Assembly (NCBI RefSeq): GCF_042688385.1
Contig: NZ_JBHUPY010000010.1
Location: 186,001-250,000 of the forward strand
Length of the DNA stretch: 64,000 nucleotides
Direction: 5' to 3'
From: Herpetosiphon sp042688385
GTDB taxonomy: Bacteria; Chloroflexota; Chloroflexia; Chloroflexales; Herpetosiphonaceae
The notes beneath the pieces are model-generated. The model was not told where the DNA came from and searched no databases. It saw only the letters and a list, made by a program, of their open reading frames with translations. Position 1 is the stretch's first letter. Every line of letters starts with the position of its first letter. This document shows positions 41,548 through 50,474 of the stretch, in pieces. The translations under genes and the position numbers were made by a program.

Positions 41548-43260
41548 TTAACTGAGGCTGGCAAACATTGCTTGGCGCACGCCCAAAACGTGGCTCAGCA
41601 GATCGGCCAAAGCAACCATGGTGGTTTCGCCAGTGCTACGAATTTTGACCTCTGCTTGGCCATTTTTCAGGCCACGCGAGCCAATGATGACCTGAATTGG
41701 ATTGCCAATAAGATCAGCATCGCCAAACTTGTTGCCAGCATTCACATCGCGATCATCCAACAATACCGTCACGCCTTGGGCTTGCAAATCAGTATAGAGC
41801 TGATCGGCGACACTCTTGGTTTCGGCGTTGCTTTGATAATCGGTGCCAACCACATGCACTTGATATGGCGCAACGGTGATTGGCAGCATCATGCCGCGGG
41901 CATCGTTAAATTTCTCGATCAACGAGGCCAAAATCCGTTGCACGCCGATGCCGTAGCAGCCCATAATTGCTGGCTGCATTTCGCCCTTTTCGTTGGCAAA
42001 CATACATTTCATTGCTGCTGAATATTTGGTACCAAGCTTGAAGATATTGCCAACTTCAATCGCCCGAGCAATCGTCAATGGCGCACCACAGCGGCTACAT
42101 GGCTGGCCTTCGAGCACATCGGTTAAATCGACGACCTCGCCAGTAAAATCGCGCTCCCAATTCAAATTGAGATCGTAGTGGCCAGCTTTGCCAGCAGCCC
42201 CAACCAAGTTGCGTTCAGTCGTCAAGGCGCTATCAACCAAGATCCGCACCTTGTCGCTGGCCTTCAGGCTGCGTGGTGCAACGCTGGCAAAGCCACTCAA
42301 GCCATAGTTGGCAAGTTCGGCTTCGCTGACGTTTTGCAATTCGGCTCCAACCGCATTTTGCAATTTGATATGGTTAATTTCGCGGCCTGCTGGCGCGTAG
42401 GTCACAACCAACACCCCGTCGGCGGTTTTATAGAGCTTAATTTGCATGACGCGGCTTGGCGCAACCCCGAAGTGGCCAGCCAAATCTTTGGTGCTAGCTT
42501 CGCCTTGGCTCAATGCTTCGAGCGCAGCGGTTGAAGTTGGATTGGCTCCCACAGCCACTTCGCGATTGGCCGAATAGCCACAGCTTGGACACAAGATCAG
42601 CGTATCTTCGCCAGCTGGGGTAACTGCCATAAACTCGTGGGCAATCTTGCCGCCCATCATGCCAGGGTCAGATTGCACAATTTCGACTGGCAAGCCACAG
42701 CGCTGGTAAATGCGCTTGTAGGCGTTCAACACTTGCTCATAATATTGGTCGAGATCTTCGATTGTGGCGTGGAAGGAATAGGCATCCTTCATCGTAAACT
42801 CGCGCAAGCGAATAATCCCGCCACGTGGCCGCGCTTCGTCGCGATATTTGGTCTGAATCTGATAGACCATCACCGGCATTTGGCGATACGATTTGATGTA
42901 GCGGCGCATGATGTCGGTGACCACTTCTTCATGGGTCATGTTCAACACCATATCTTTGTTGTTGCGATCTTTGAAGCGCAGCAATTCTTCGGTTACGCCG
43001 TCGTAGCGGCCAGTTTCACGCCACAGATCGGCGCTGGTGACGACGGGCATCAACAACTCTTGGCCATCAATTGCATCCATCTCTTCGCGAATAATTTGAG
43101 AAATTTTTTGGGTCGAACGCACACACAAGGGCAGCAACGAGTAGATGCCTGCTGATTGTTGCTTGACGTAGCCAGCCCGCACCAACAGCGAGTGACTAAT
43201 TAATTCGGCATCATTTGGTGCTTCTTTGGTGGTACTCGTTGCCAGTTTCGACATTCGCAT
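41548..43260 (-). CDS. proS: Prolyl-tRNA synthetase
   Basis: A 570-residue class II synthetase of the bacterial (long) type. It shows motif 1 around GIYSLLPLCVRSTQKISQII, motif 2 (KYRDEARPRGGIIRLREFTMKDAYSF), and motif 3 (GCYGIGVQRILASL). The INS editing domain between motifs 2 and 3 (residues ~225-390) is present, with YSANREVAV and the GHYDLN text. It charges tRNA-Pro and edits mischarged alanine. I chose the ATG at 43260 (MRMSKLATSTTKEAP), which has GGAG 11 bases upstream; a second ATG lies 6 bases later. The long open frame upstream is not homologous to other ProS proteins. Confidence 0.96.
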   Translation of the reverse strand: MRMSKLATSTTKEAPNDAELISHSLLVRAGYVKQQSAGIYSLLPLCVRSTQKISQIIREEMDAIDGQELLMPVVTSADLWRETGRYDGVTEELLRFKDRNNKDMVLNMTHEEVVTDIMRRYIKSYRQMPVMVYQIQTKYRDEARPRGGIIRLREFTMKDAYSFHATIEDLDQYYEQVLNAYKRIYQRCGLPVEIVQSDPGMMGGKIAHEFMAVTPAGEDTLILCPSCGYSANREVAVGANPTSTAALEALSQGEASTKDLAGHFGVAPSRVMQIKLYKTADGVLVVTYAPAGREINHIKLQNAVGAELQNVSEAELANYGLSGFASVAPRSLKASDKVRILVDSALTTERNLVGAAGKAGHYDLNLNWERDFTGEVVDLTDVLEGQPCSRCGAPLTIARAIEVGNIFKLGTKYSAAMKCMFANEKGEMQPAIMGCYGIGVQRILASLIEKFNDARGMMLPITVAPYQVHVVGTDYQSNAETKSVADQLYTDLQAQGVTVLLDDRDVNAGNKFGDADLIGNPIQVIIGSRGLKNGQAEVKIRSTGETTMVALADLLSHVLGVRQAMFASLS

Positions 43261-43379
43261 ACGAATTAGTTCTCCATTTTGGTGCTGCTGGCAACAATTG
43301 CCAGAGTGCGCTGATTGCATGGTGCTTCGCGGTTGAGCGAAGCGAGGGCAATTGTACCACTTACCACCAGCACCCACGA

Positions 43380-44870
43380 TCACATTGAGCGATCAATTGG
43401 ACAACTAATTTGGGTCAAGTTCTGCGCATGTTGGCGCACAAGCTCCCGCGCTTTGTTGCGGCTCAAATTGGTGCTGCGCCAATCAGCATCAGTTTCGTCA
43501 GGATTATTCCAGTAGCCTAAAAGTTGGGTCGCAATTTGGCAGCTTTGCTCAGCAGGCAAGCTTGGCAACACATCGATAATGGCGGGCACTGCATCAGCAT
43601 CATCAGCCAAACTGCCCACATAATAACCATCAAAGCTATCAACGCCGCGATGGCTAGCGTTATAGCGCACAATGTAATTGCTTGGATTCAGCATAAGCAA
43701 GCCAATCAGCACAAGCATCGCCGCAACCAACGCGCCATTCGCAAAATATTGGCCGCGCTGACGCAATACAGTTGCCACAAACCACAGCGCCACCAGCACA
43801 ATCCAAATCATCAGCGCCGTCGCCTGGATGCGCGATTCGGTCAAGCCATAAGCATCGATGTACAAGAGCATGCGCGAAACTGCTGAAGCCAAGACAATCC
43901 CAACTTGCACCAACAGCACCAGCGCCAAAACCCGAAACAGCGGTTGCGCTTCAGCTCGTTGTTCGATCAGCCAACTGCCAAGCAGCAGGGTTGGCAAGAC
44001 CAACAATGCCACCGTTACCAGCTCGAAAAAGCCGCGCCGCGCATAATCGGCATAGGTAATGCCCTCGGCAATTTGCTGCTCGCCACCAAACAGATAGCGA
44101 ATTTGAATGATTACAAACAAGCCAAACAGCGCATTCAGCAAGCCCAAAATAATCCCAACTTCAACCTTGCCAAGATTGAACAAACTTGGCCGTTCGCTAA
44201 ACGAAATTTCAGGTTTTGGCGAGGCAAATAAAATCCAGCCACAGCCAAGAATCGCCCACGTGGCAAAAAGCACCATAAACACATGCTCAAACAGCCAATC
44301 CAAATTCCAATTAAACAAATCGGCAAAGATATTTTCAAATACTGCGTCAGCAGAGGCAAACAAGCCGCCAAAAATACACAATAACGGCAAGGCCAAGCCC
44401 AAGCCAATCAAAATTGGCCGCAATTTGGAACTGGTAACCTTCCCACTCCGCAACGGAATATTCAGCGCTGCGCCAAAGCTGCCAAACGCTGCCCCCAAAC
44501 CAGCCACAACCCCTGAAACAATCCAACCGCGAATTGAGTCCAATCGCCAATGAGCGCGATAGGGCTGGGTAAAAATCAACATCCACGCCAACACCCAGCA
44601 CAAGCCCAGCCAAACCAATAGTGCTTCATTATCGCGGACGAAAAAGCCCAAACTAGCCAGATTGGCGATGCCCAGCCAAAGCCAGGTTTCTTTGGCCAAA
44701 GGCTGATCCTGTTTGAATCCAAGGCCAATAATCGCCACGCTGGAGAGCAACGTCCAGAGGCCGAAATTAATTCCCCACGCTTGATGAAACAAGCCTATCA
44801 GATCGGCAATTAATCCTAAACCAAACGCAACTGGGAGCAAAGCCAGCACAAGTCGTTGTTGGCGTGACAT
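43380..44870 (-). CDS. Polytopic membrane protein, DUF4173-like
   Basis: A 496-residue protein with about twelve hydrophobic helices. EGITYADYARRGFFELVTVALL near residue 285 is the hallmark of DUF4173/DUF4153-type proteins. The last ~95 residues form a soluble tail with several charged residues (NKARELVRQHAQNL). Function is unknown for the family. GAGG 7 bases upstream supports the ATG at 44870. proS follows 119 bp downstream on the same strand with no strong terminator between, so they may be co-transcribed. Confidence 0.75.
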   Translation of the reverse strand: MSRQQRLVLALLPVAFGLGLIADLIGLFHQAWGINFGLWTLLSSVAIIGLGFKQDQPLAKETWLWLGIANLASLGFFVRDNEALLVWLGLCWVLAWMLIFTQPYRAHWRLDSIRGWIVSGVVAGLGAAFGSFGAALNIPLRSGKVTSSKLRPILIGLGLALPLLCIFGGLFASADAVFENIFADLFNWNLDWLFEHVFMVLFATWAILGCGWILFASPKPEISFSERPSLFNLGKVEVGIILGLLNALFGLFVIIQIRYLFGGEQQIAEGITYADYARRGFFELVTVALLVLPTLLLGSWLIEQRAEAQPLFRVLALVLLVQVGIVLASAVSRMLLYIDAYGLTESRIQATALMIWIVLVALWFVATVLRQRGQYFANGALVAAMLVLIGLLMLNPSNYIVRYNASHRGVDSFDGYYVGSLADDADAVPAIIDVLPSLPAEQSCQIATQLLGYWNNPDETDADWRSTNLSRNKARELVRQHAQNLTQISCPIDRSM

Positions 44871-44968
44871 ACAGTTTCCTCGCAATGAATCGAACCCGTG
44901 TGTTTGGATTGTAGTTGCCTGGGCTAGCACCCAAGTGCCAGATTATGTGCACTCAAGTGCAATGCAAT

Positions 44969-45068
44969 GTTCCCTTACCCGCAGAACGCGTTTTCATCAC
45001 GGAGTGCAGCAGAATCACGGCATGAAAGCCCCTCGCTCGTTCGACGGGAGCGGGGTTGGGGTGAGGGA
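44969..45068. repeat. Large palindromic intergenic repeat, copy D (shortened)
   Basis: TTCCCTTACCCGCAGAACGCG at the left, and CCCCTCGCTCGTTCGACGGG then GGGGTTGGGGTGAGGGA at the right. It lacks part of the left arm compared with copies A and C, so it looks like an internally deleted member. Confidence 0.7.
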
Positions 45069-45126
45069 ATTAGTGGCGCAAAAACCTGCGATAATAGGCC
45101 CAATTGTGCTGTTGTGGAGCAAACCT

Positions 45127-45549
45127 ATGCAGATCAAACAAATTGAAAATGCCGCCGAGATTACCAGCACCTTTGCCGTGATGCAGCAGTTACGCCCTGC
45201 CTTAGTTGAAGCAGAGTATGTTGCCCGCATTCAACGCATGCAACAACATGGCTATCGCTTGGCAGCTGTGGTGGTTGATGGCGAAGTTCAAGCCTTGGCA
45301 GGCTATCGTTTTATGGAGATGTTGTACGCTGGAATGTTGTTATATGTCGATGACCTGATCACATCAGCTAACCAACGCTCAAGTGGTCATGGCAAGGCGC
45401 TGTTGGATTGGCTTAAAGCTGAGGCCAAAGCCCAAGGTTGCAACGAACTGCATCTTGATAGTGGCGTGCAACGCGAGCAAGCGCATAAATTTTATTTTCG
45501 TGAAGGCTTAACAATCAATGCCTATCACTTTCGGATTGGCCTTGATTAA
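45127..45549 (+). CDS. GNAT-family N-acetyltransferase
   Basis: A 140-residue protein with the GNAT core. LLYVDDLITSANQRSSGHGKALLDWLKAEAKAQGC carries the acetyl-CoA pyrophosphate loop (R-x-x-G-x-G/A type, here RSSGHGK). LHLDSGVQREQAHKFYFREG is the usual last strand and helix. The substrate is unknown. The ATG at 45127 follows a weak site. It stands alone and ends at a bidirectional terminator shared with mtnA. Confidence 0.85.
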   Translation: MQIKQIENAAEITSTFAVMQQLRPALVEAEYVARIQRMQQHGYRLAAVVVDGEVQALAGYRFMEMLYAGMLLYVDDLITSANQRSSGHGKALLDWLKAEAKAQGCNELHLDSGVQREQAHKFYFREGLTINAYHFRIGLD

Positions 45550-45555
45550 CCAAAA

Positions 45556-45590
45556 AGCCCAGTGCGGAGCGCAAAACTCGGCACTGGGCT
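45556..45590. terminator. Bidirectional terminator between GNAT and mtnA
   Basis: A 10-bp stem AGCCCAGTGC/GCACTGGGCT with a 15-base loop; AATTT follows on plus and TTTTTGG-like text on minus. Confidence 0.8.
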
Positions 45591-45595
45591 AATTT

Positions 45596-46675
45596 CTATC
45601 CCAACAATGGAATAACGTCTAACGGTGCATCGCTACTATCATCCAAATAGCGTTGAATCATCGCTGGGCGATAAATTCCGCGATCAGTCACGATGCTGCT
45701 GATCAATTCTGGCGGGGTTACATCGAAGGCAGGATAATAGCCACGCACACCTGCTGGAGCGATGCGCTGGCCATTCATCATCAGCACTTCATCACCATTA
45801 CGCTCCTCAATTGGAATCTCAGCGCCGGTTGGCGTGTTGATATCGGGACCATCGTAGCCCAGCACATAAAACGGCACGCCATGGCGTTTGGCAAGCACAG
45901 CATTGGTATAGGTGCCAACTTTATTGGCAATCGAACCATCAAGCGCAATCCGATCAGCAGCAGTGATATAGACGCTAATCATATCGCGGCTAAAGCAAAA
46001 GCCCGACATATTATCGTTAATTACGGTCACTTGCGAGCCAATTTCCAAAGCTTGCGAGGCGGTTAAGCGAATGCCTTGGCCATACGGGCGAGTTTCAGTT
46101 GGCATCACCGCCACTTGTTTGCCATGTTTCACCACAGCCGTGTAGAGCATCCAATTGAATGCAGCGCCAGGATAGCACACCGTCAAAATAGTATCGCCAT
46201 CGGTCAGCAACTCAGCAGCGCGCACACCACAGCGCTCCGCCGAACGGTCGCCACGCTGAATTTCGCCAGCAACATAGCGATAAACCGCGTCATTTGGGGC
46301 TTGGTTTTGATTCAGTGCCTGCAAGGCCAAGCGTTCTGCTTCTGCCAAAATGGTGTGCAAATCGTCGGCCGTTGGGCGGGTGCGGCGCAAACGCTCCAGC
46401 GCTTCACCTAAAACCGCTTGTTGCTCAGCCAACGAATAGTCACTAGCGCGATCGAGGGCCAAGGCCAAACCATAGCCAGCAGCGTAGGCCAAGGGCGGGC
46501 CACCCTGAATCACCATTGTTTCAATTGCTTGCGCTACGGCTTCAAGATCGGCGCAATCAACCCAAACAGTTTCGGCAGGATACAAACGGCGATTTAATAT
46601 GGAAACAATGCCTTTTTCGCGATCGTAGCGCAAGGTATCGCCACGGCGGGTCAGTAAAGGTAAACGTCCAGTCAT
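45596..46675 (-). CDS. mtnA: S-methyl-5-thioribose-1-phosphate isomerase family (eIF2B-like)
   Basis: A 359-residue protein of the MtnA/eIF2B fold. IQGGPPLAYAAGYGLAL, RRTRPTADDL, TVCYPGAAF, ETRPYGQGIRLTA, TAADRIALDGSIANKVGTY and AKRHGVPFYVLG follow the MtnA order. The catalytic cysteine (in TVCYPG) and aspartate (in ADRIALDG) both have counterparts, though the usual HCNAG motif is changed to CYPG. By family knowledge it opens 5-methylthioribose-1-phosphate to the ribulose form in methionine salvage. The altered cysteine loop leaves ribose-1,5-bisphosphate isomerase or another sugar-phosphate isomerase as alternatives. GAGG 6 bases upstream fixes the ATG at 46675. An MTA deaminase fusion lies 1.8 kb away. 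Confidence 0.82.
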   Translation of the reverse strand: MTGRLPLLTRRGDTLRYDREKGIVSILNRRLYPAETVWVDCADLEAVAQAIETMVIQGGPPLAYAAGYGLALALDRASDYSLAEQQAVLGEALERLRRTRPTADDLHTILAEAERLALQALNQNQAPNDAVYRYVAGEIQRGDRSAERCGVRAAELLTDGDTILTVCYPGAAFNWMLYTAVVKHGKQVAVMPTETRPYGQGIRLTASQALEIGSQVTVINDNMSGFCFSRDMISVYITAADRIALDGSIANKVGTYTNAVLAKRHGVPFYVLGYDGPDINTPTGAEIPIEERNGDEVLMMNGQRIAPAGVRGYYPAFDVTPPELISSIVTDRGIYRPAMIQRYLDDSSDAPLDVIPLLG

Positions 46676-46786
46676 CGGCAACCTCATATTTCGTTGATGC
46701 TAAAATTGTAGCAGAGATTGCACGCCAACTCGCGTGAGCGTGGTAGTATAGGGCCAAAATCAGCAACCCTAGGGCAAAGGATCGCA

Positions 46787-47395
46787 ATGCAATCACCAGC
46801 AAAACAATGGCTCCGCCGCAGCCTTCGTGGGCTATTCGCCAGTATCTGTTTGGCAACTGTGCTATTTATCAGCACTGGCTATATTGTGGCGCGCCAAGCT
46901 GACCGAGCAGAATTGCGCCCAGTTGATGCCTTGTTGGTGCTCGGCGCAGCCCAGTGGGATGGCGAGCCGTCGCCAGTGTTCGAAGCCCGTTTGAGCGAAG
47001 CAATTCGGCTGTATCGCTTGGGCTATGCCCGCCGGATTATCGTTTCTGGCGGCACTGGCCTCAACGACACCCGCTCGGAGGCCTCCGTGGCCTATGATTT
47101 TTTGATTGAGCAATCGATCGATCCAACCTTGATCATCAGCGTGGCCCAAGGCAGCGACACCCGCACCACATTGTTGGCAGTGCGCGACGAAATGCAGCGC
47201 CAGCAGATCGATAGCTTGTTGATTGTGACCGATCCGCCACACCTGTTGCGCGCACTCAAAATGGCTCACGACTATGGTATTACCAGCTTTGGCGCGCCCG
47301 TCAAGGCCAATACCCCAACTACGAATTGGGCTAGTATCAAAGCTACCAGCCGCGAAACCTTGGCCTACTTAGCCTATGTACTCTTAGACCAATAA
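46787..47395 (+). CDS. YdcF/SanA-like DUF218 membrane protein
   Basis: A 202-residue protein with one N-terminal membrane helix (residues ~18-38) and an outer domain. The domain reads VDALLVLGAAQWDGEPSPVFEARLSEAIRLYRLG, IIVSGGTGLNDTRSEASVAYDFL and LLIVTDPPHLLRALKMA. This is the DUF218 pattern of YdcF and SanA, linked to envelope integrity, and its exact reaction is not known. AAAGGA precedes the ATG at 46787. It is divergent from mtnA. Confidence 0.85.
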   Translation: MQSPAKQWLRRSLRGLFASICLATVLFISTGYIVARQADRAELRPVDALLVLGAAQWDGEPSPVFEARLSEAIRLYRLGYARRIIVSGGTGLNDTRSEASVAYDFLIEQSIDPTLIISVAQGSDTRTTLLAVRDEMQRQQIDSLLIVTDPPHLLRALKMAHDYGITSFGAPVKANTPTTNWASIKATSRETLAYLAYVLLDQ

Positions 47396-47474
47396 GATCG
47401 TGACTTTTGGCATACCAAAATGTGAGCATCTGTGCGTCAAAGTCATCGTATGTGCTTTCAGAGGAGGCCACGCG

Positions 47475-48365
47475 ATGATGACAGTACACTCTTTGCCCAC
47501 TGCCATTCAAGCTGTTTACCATAGCTTGATCGACCACCCCCGTTGGCACACCTTCGGCAAACAAACCTGCGGTTCATGGCGCGATCTGTTATTGATCGAG
47601 TCGGTTGTTCGCTATCCCCGCCAAACCTTGCATGGTTATGTCAATTATCTGCATTATTATACCCCGTTGATTGTTGCCAGCGTGCTTGAAAAGGCTTTGC
47701 AGCAAGGTTGGCTGGTGCTTGATCAGGGCAAATACGAGCCTGGGCCGCGCTATCCTAGCTATCTGCTTGAACGCGCCGATTTAATCCAAGAATTATTGAA
47801 TCTTTGGCCAACCGCCGCTGCTCAAGCTGTCGCCGAATATGGCGAGCGTTTATGCGCTACGATTCCTGCTCAAGCCTGTCTTGACCATTTACTATACGCC
47901 TATGGCCCACGCCCCAGCGCCCACAAAGCAGCAACCTTTGAAGAACGGGCGTTGTTGGTTTGCACGGCGCTGAGCAACTATCGCGCCGATGCCAAAGCCT
48001 TGGCATGGCATGCCTGTGGCATTAGCCCAGCCCAAGGCATCATTTTGCGCACGATTATCAAACAGCATAGCCCGATTTCGCGCTGCAATTTGTTGATCGC
48101 AGTCGATCCCTATTTGGGCATCTGCGCCGAAAGCGCCATCGAAGCGCTATTAGCCCAACAATGGATCACCCGTGATGATCGGGGCTTACGCCTGACCGCA
48201 ACTGGTTGGGGCTATTGGCATGCTGGCCGCAGCGCCTTGCGCCAACGCATCGCCCAACTCTATGGCGTGCTGAATTATCAAGAAACTCAAGAGTTTATTA
48301 TGGGCGCACAAACTCTAGTTAACACAACCAAATATGTCTTTGCTCAACATTTAGCACTGGCTTGA
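47475..48365 (+). CDS. Unknown protein with winged-helix-like segments
   Basis: A 296-residue protein I do not recognise. Residues ~30-95 (RDLLLIESVVRYPRQTLHGYVNYLHYYTPLIVASVLEKALQQGWL) and ~205-260 (ILRTIIKQHSPISRCNLLIAV to ALLAQQWITRDDRGLRLTATG) each look like a winged helix. Both have the helix-turn-helix and an xLxxQGW/QQWI-type turn before a beta wing, as in MarR-like regulators. The middle is helical and has several cysteines. GAGGAGG 7 bases upstream gives a strong start at 47475. It lies just upstream of the MTA deaminase fusion, with a promoter between, so a regulatory link is possible but unproven. Confidence 0.55.
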   Translation: MMTVHSLPTAIQAVYHSLIDHPRWHTFGKQTCGSWRDLLLIESVVRYPRQTLHGYVNYLHYYTPLIVASVLEKALQQGWLVLDQGKYEPGPRYPSYLLERADLIQELLNLWPTAAAQAVAEYGERLCATIPAQACLDHLLYAYGPRPSAHKAATFEERALLVCTALSNYRADAKALAWHACGISPAQGIILRTIIKQHSPISRCNLLIAVDPYLGICAESAIEALLAQQWITRDDRGLRLTATGWGYWHAGRSALRQRIAQLYGVLNYQETQEFIMGAQTLVNTTKYVFAQHLALA

Positions 48366-48385
48366 TCTACATTTAACCAAAACCG

Positions 48386-48394
48386 TGGTACAAT
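48386..48394 (+). promoter_or_regulatory. Extended -10 promoter of the MTA deaminase gene
   Basis: TGGTACAAT, an extended -10 (TGnTACAAT), about 95 bp before the ATG. The -35 is poor, as often with extended -10 promoters. Confidence 0.55.
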
Positions 48395-48400
48395 GACCTG

Positions 48401-48486
48401 AATACCTCCCGCCAGACGGGACTCAAATTTGCCATCTAAGGCACAAGCGATGATGCTTGTGCTTTTGTGCAACATAAGGAGGCCAA
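48401..48486 (+). promoter_or_regulatory. Structured leader of the MTA deaminase gene, possible riboswitch
   Basis: Three hairpins in order: CCCG-ccaga-CGGG (48408-48420), TGCC-atctaa-GGCA (48430-48443) and GCACAAGC-gatgat-GCTTGTGC (48441-48462). The last is followed by a second copy TTTTGTGC that can compete for the same arm. CCTCC at 48405-48409 is complementary to the GGAGG Shine-Dalgarno at 48478-48482, so pairing could hide the ribosome site. The element does not match any riboswitch class I know. Confidence 0.45.
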
Positions 48487-50469
48487 ATGGCTTTAGAACA
48501 AATTGATACCCTGCTGCTTAATGGCATCGTCGTAACAATGGATGCAGCAGGAACGATCATTCGTGATGGTGGGGTGGCAATTCAGGCTGGTGCGATCGTT
48601 GCGGTTGGGTCAAGCAGCGAATTACGCGAGCGCTATACCGCCAATCAAACGATCGACTGTACCAATCATGCCATTGTGCCTGGCTTAATCAATGGCCATG
48701 CTCACGTTCCAATGAGCTTGTTGCGCGGCATCGTCGCCGATCAACAGCTGGATGTGTGGCTCTATGGGTATATGTTTCCGGTCGAAAGTCGCTTTGTCAA
48801 CCCCGAATTCGTGTACCATGGCACGCGCCTCTCGTGTGCCGAAATGATCAAAGGCGGCATTACCAGCTTCGTCGATATGTATTTCTTCGAGGAAGAAGTT
48901 GCCCGCGCCGCCGACCAAGCAGGCATGCGCGCCATCTGTGGCCAAACCGTGATGAAATGGCCAACTCCCGACGCAGCCTCCTACGATGAAGGTTTAGAGC
49001 GCACTCGACGCTTTTTTGAGCAATGGAAAGATCATGGGCGCGTGATTCCGGCGATTGCCCCACACGCACCCTACACCTGTAATAGCACGATCTATCGCGC
49101 CGCCGCCGATTTGGCCCGCGAATTCGATGTGCCGTTGGTAACTCACCTCAGCGAAACCGCTCGCGAAGTTGAAGAAGCTCGCCAGTTGGTCGATAAATCA
49201 CCAATCGCCTATGTTGCCGATTTGGATGCTTTCACAGGCAAAGGCATTGCAGCCCACTGTGTGCACATCGACAAACGCGATATGCAATTGCTCAAAAAAC
49301 ATAACGCTGGCGCAGTGCCCTGCCCAACCAGCAACCTCAAACTAGCCAGCGGCGTGGCCAAGTATAGCGAAATGCTCCAAGCTGGGGTGAATGTTGGGCT
49401 TGGCACCGATGGCCCCGCCTCCAATGATGACCAAGATTTGTGGATGGAAGTTCATTTGGCGGCGATTTTGCCCAAAGGTGTGACTGGCGACCCAACCGTG
49501 GTCACCGCCAAACAAGTCTTTGCCATGGCTACCAGCATGGGAGCCAAAGCAGTGCACCTTGAGCATTTGGTCGGTAGCCTTGAAGTTGGCAAACGCGCAG
49601 ACATTACCATTGTTGAGCTTGGCGGATTACACGTTGTGCCAGCCCCAGCCTACAACTATAGCAACGATTCAATCTACAATCACCTGGTCTACTCGGTCCG
49701 TTCAGGCGATGTGCGCCACGTCTTGATCGATGGCGCGTGGGTGATGCAAGATCGCCAATTATTGACCCTTGATGAAAACGAAGTGCGGGTCAATGCCATG
49801 CGCATCGCCGAAACCATCAATCAATTCCTCAGCCAACGCGAAGTCAATCTATTGGATAAAATTTTGGCAATCGGCGGAGTCAAGCAGGCCGAAATCTTCG
49901 AAGTTCAAGTCAAAGCACGTTTAGAAGATGCCAGTGGTGTCGAAGCCTTGCTGGCCTCGCATGCGGTTGAAATTACCAAGGCCAGCGAACGCAAGCAATA
50001 CGATACCTACTTACTGTTCGATGATGCAACCCGTGGCCGCATTCGTTACCGCGAAGATCATCGGGTTGATGGCTCGCGGATTGAACCAAAATACAACTTG
50101 ACCTTGACGATGCCCAACGAACGCGAAGATTTGCCCTCGGCAGTGTTGCTTTCCCGCGCTCGCTACACCGCGCCAGCCGATCGCTCGTTGCGCTTCTATC
50201 GCGAATATTTCTCGCCCGACCATGTGCTTGAAGTTGAGAAATATCGTCGCCGCTGGCGGATTATGTATGGCGAGGTTGATTTTGCGGTCAACATCGACAT
50301 GATCACCAGTGGTCCAGCCAAAGGCACCTATTTGGAAATCAAGAGCCGCACCTGGTCGGCTCGCGACGCTGAAAGCAAAACCCAAATTATCAGCGAATTG
50401 TTGCAATTGGCCGGAGTCAGTGCCGATCAAATCATCAAACAAGAGTACGTCGAATTAGCCCAAGCCTAA
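48487..50469 (+). CDS. MTA/SAH deaminase-type amidohydrolase fused to a CYTH-like domain
   Basis: A 660-residue protein. Residues 1-~440 are an amidohydrolase with metal ligands in GLINGHAHVPM and HLSE and the late HCVHID and GLGTDGPASND. The order and the NGHAHxPMSLLRG and APHAPYTC text match 5-methylthioadenosine/S-adenosylhomocysteine deaminases (MtaD). Residues ~468-655 form a second domain. It begins EIFEVQVKARL, continues with a TRGRIRYREDH strand and ends VEKYRRRWRIMYGEVDFAVNIDM, TYLEIKSRTW and KTQIISELLQLAGV. These alternating charged strands fit a CYTH triphosphate-tunnel fold, as in class IV cyclases and thiamine triphosphatases. The ATG has AAGGAGG upstream. The fusion suggests coupling of adenosyl-metabolite salvage with a phosphate-containing ligand. 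Confidence 0.82.
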   Translation: MALEQIDTLLLNGIVVTMDAAGTIIRDGGVAIQAGAIVAVGSSSELRERYTANQTIDCTNHAIVPGLINGHAHVPMSLLRGIVADQQLDVWLYGYMFPVESRFVNPEFVYHGTRLSCAEMIKGGITSFVDMYFFEEEVARAADQAGMRAICGQTVMKWPTPDAASYDEGLERTRRFFEQWKDHGRVIPAIAPHAPYTCNSTIYRAAADLAREFDVPLVTHLSETAREVEEARQLVDKSPIAYVADLDAFTGKGIAAHCVHIDKRDMQLLKKHNAGAVPCPTSNLKLASGVAKYSEMLQAGVNVGLGTDGPASNDDQDLWMEVHLAAILPKGVTGDPTVVTAKQVFAMATSMGAKAVHLEHLVGSLEVGKRADITIVELGGLHVVPAPAYNYSNDSIYNHLVYSVRSGDVRHVLIDGAWVMQDRQLLTLDENEVRVNAMRIAETINQFLSQREVNLLDKILAIGGVKQAEIFEVQVKARLEDASGVEALLASHAVEITKASERKQYDTYLLFDDATRGRIRYREDHRVDGSRIEPKYNLTLTMPNEREDLPSAVLLSRARYTAPADRSLRFYREYFSPDHVLEVEKYRRRWRIMYGEVDFAVNIDMITSGPAKGTYLEIKSRTWSARDAESKTQIISELLQLAGVSADQIIKQEYVELAQA

Positions 50470-50474
50470 ATCAA

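Noticed and set aside
43261..43379. T-box leader before proS, because of a GTGGTACA text
   Set aside because: No stem I, no AGGGTGGNACCGCG box, and only 119 bp between the genes. The CTTCGC-tcaacc-GCGAAG hairpin is too small.
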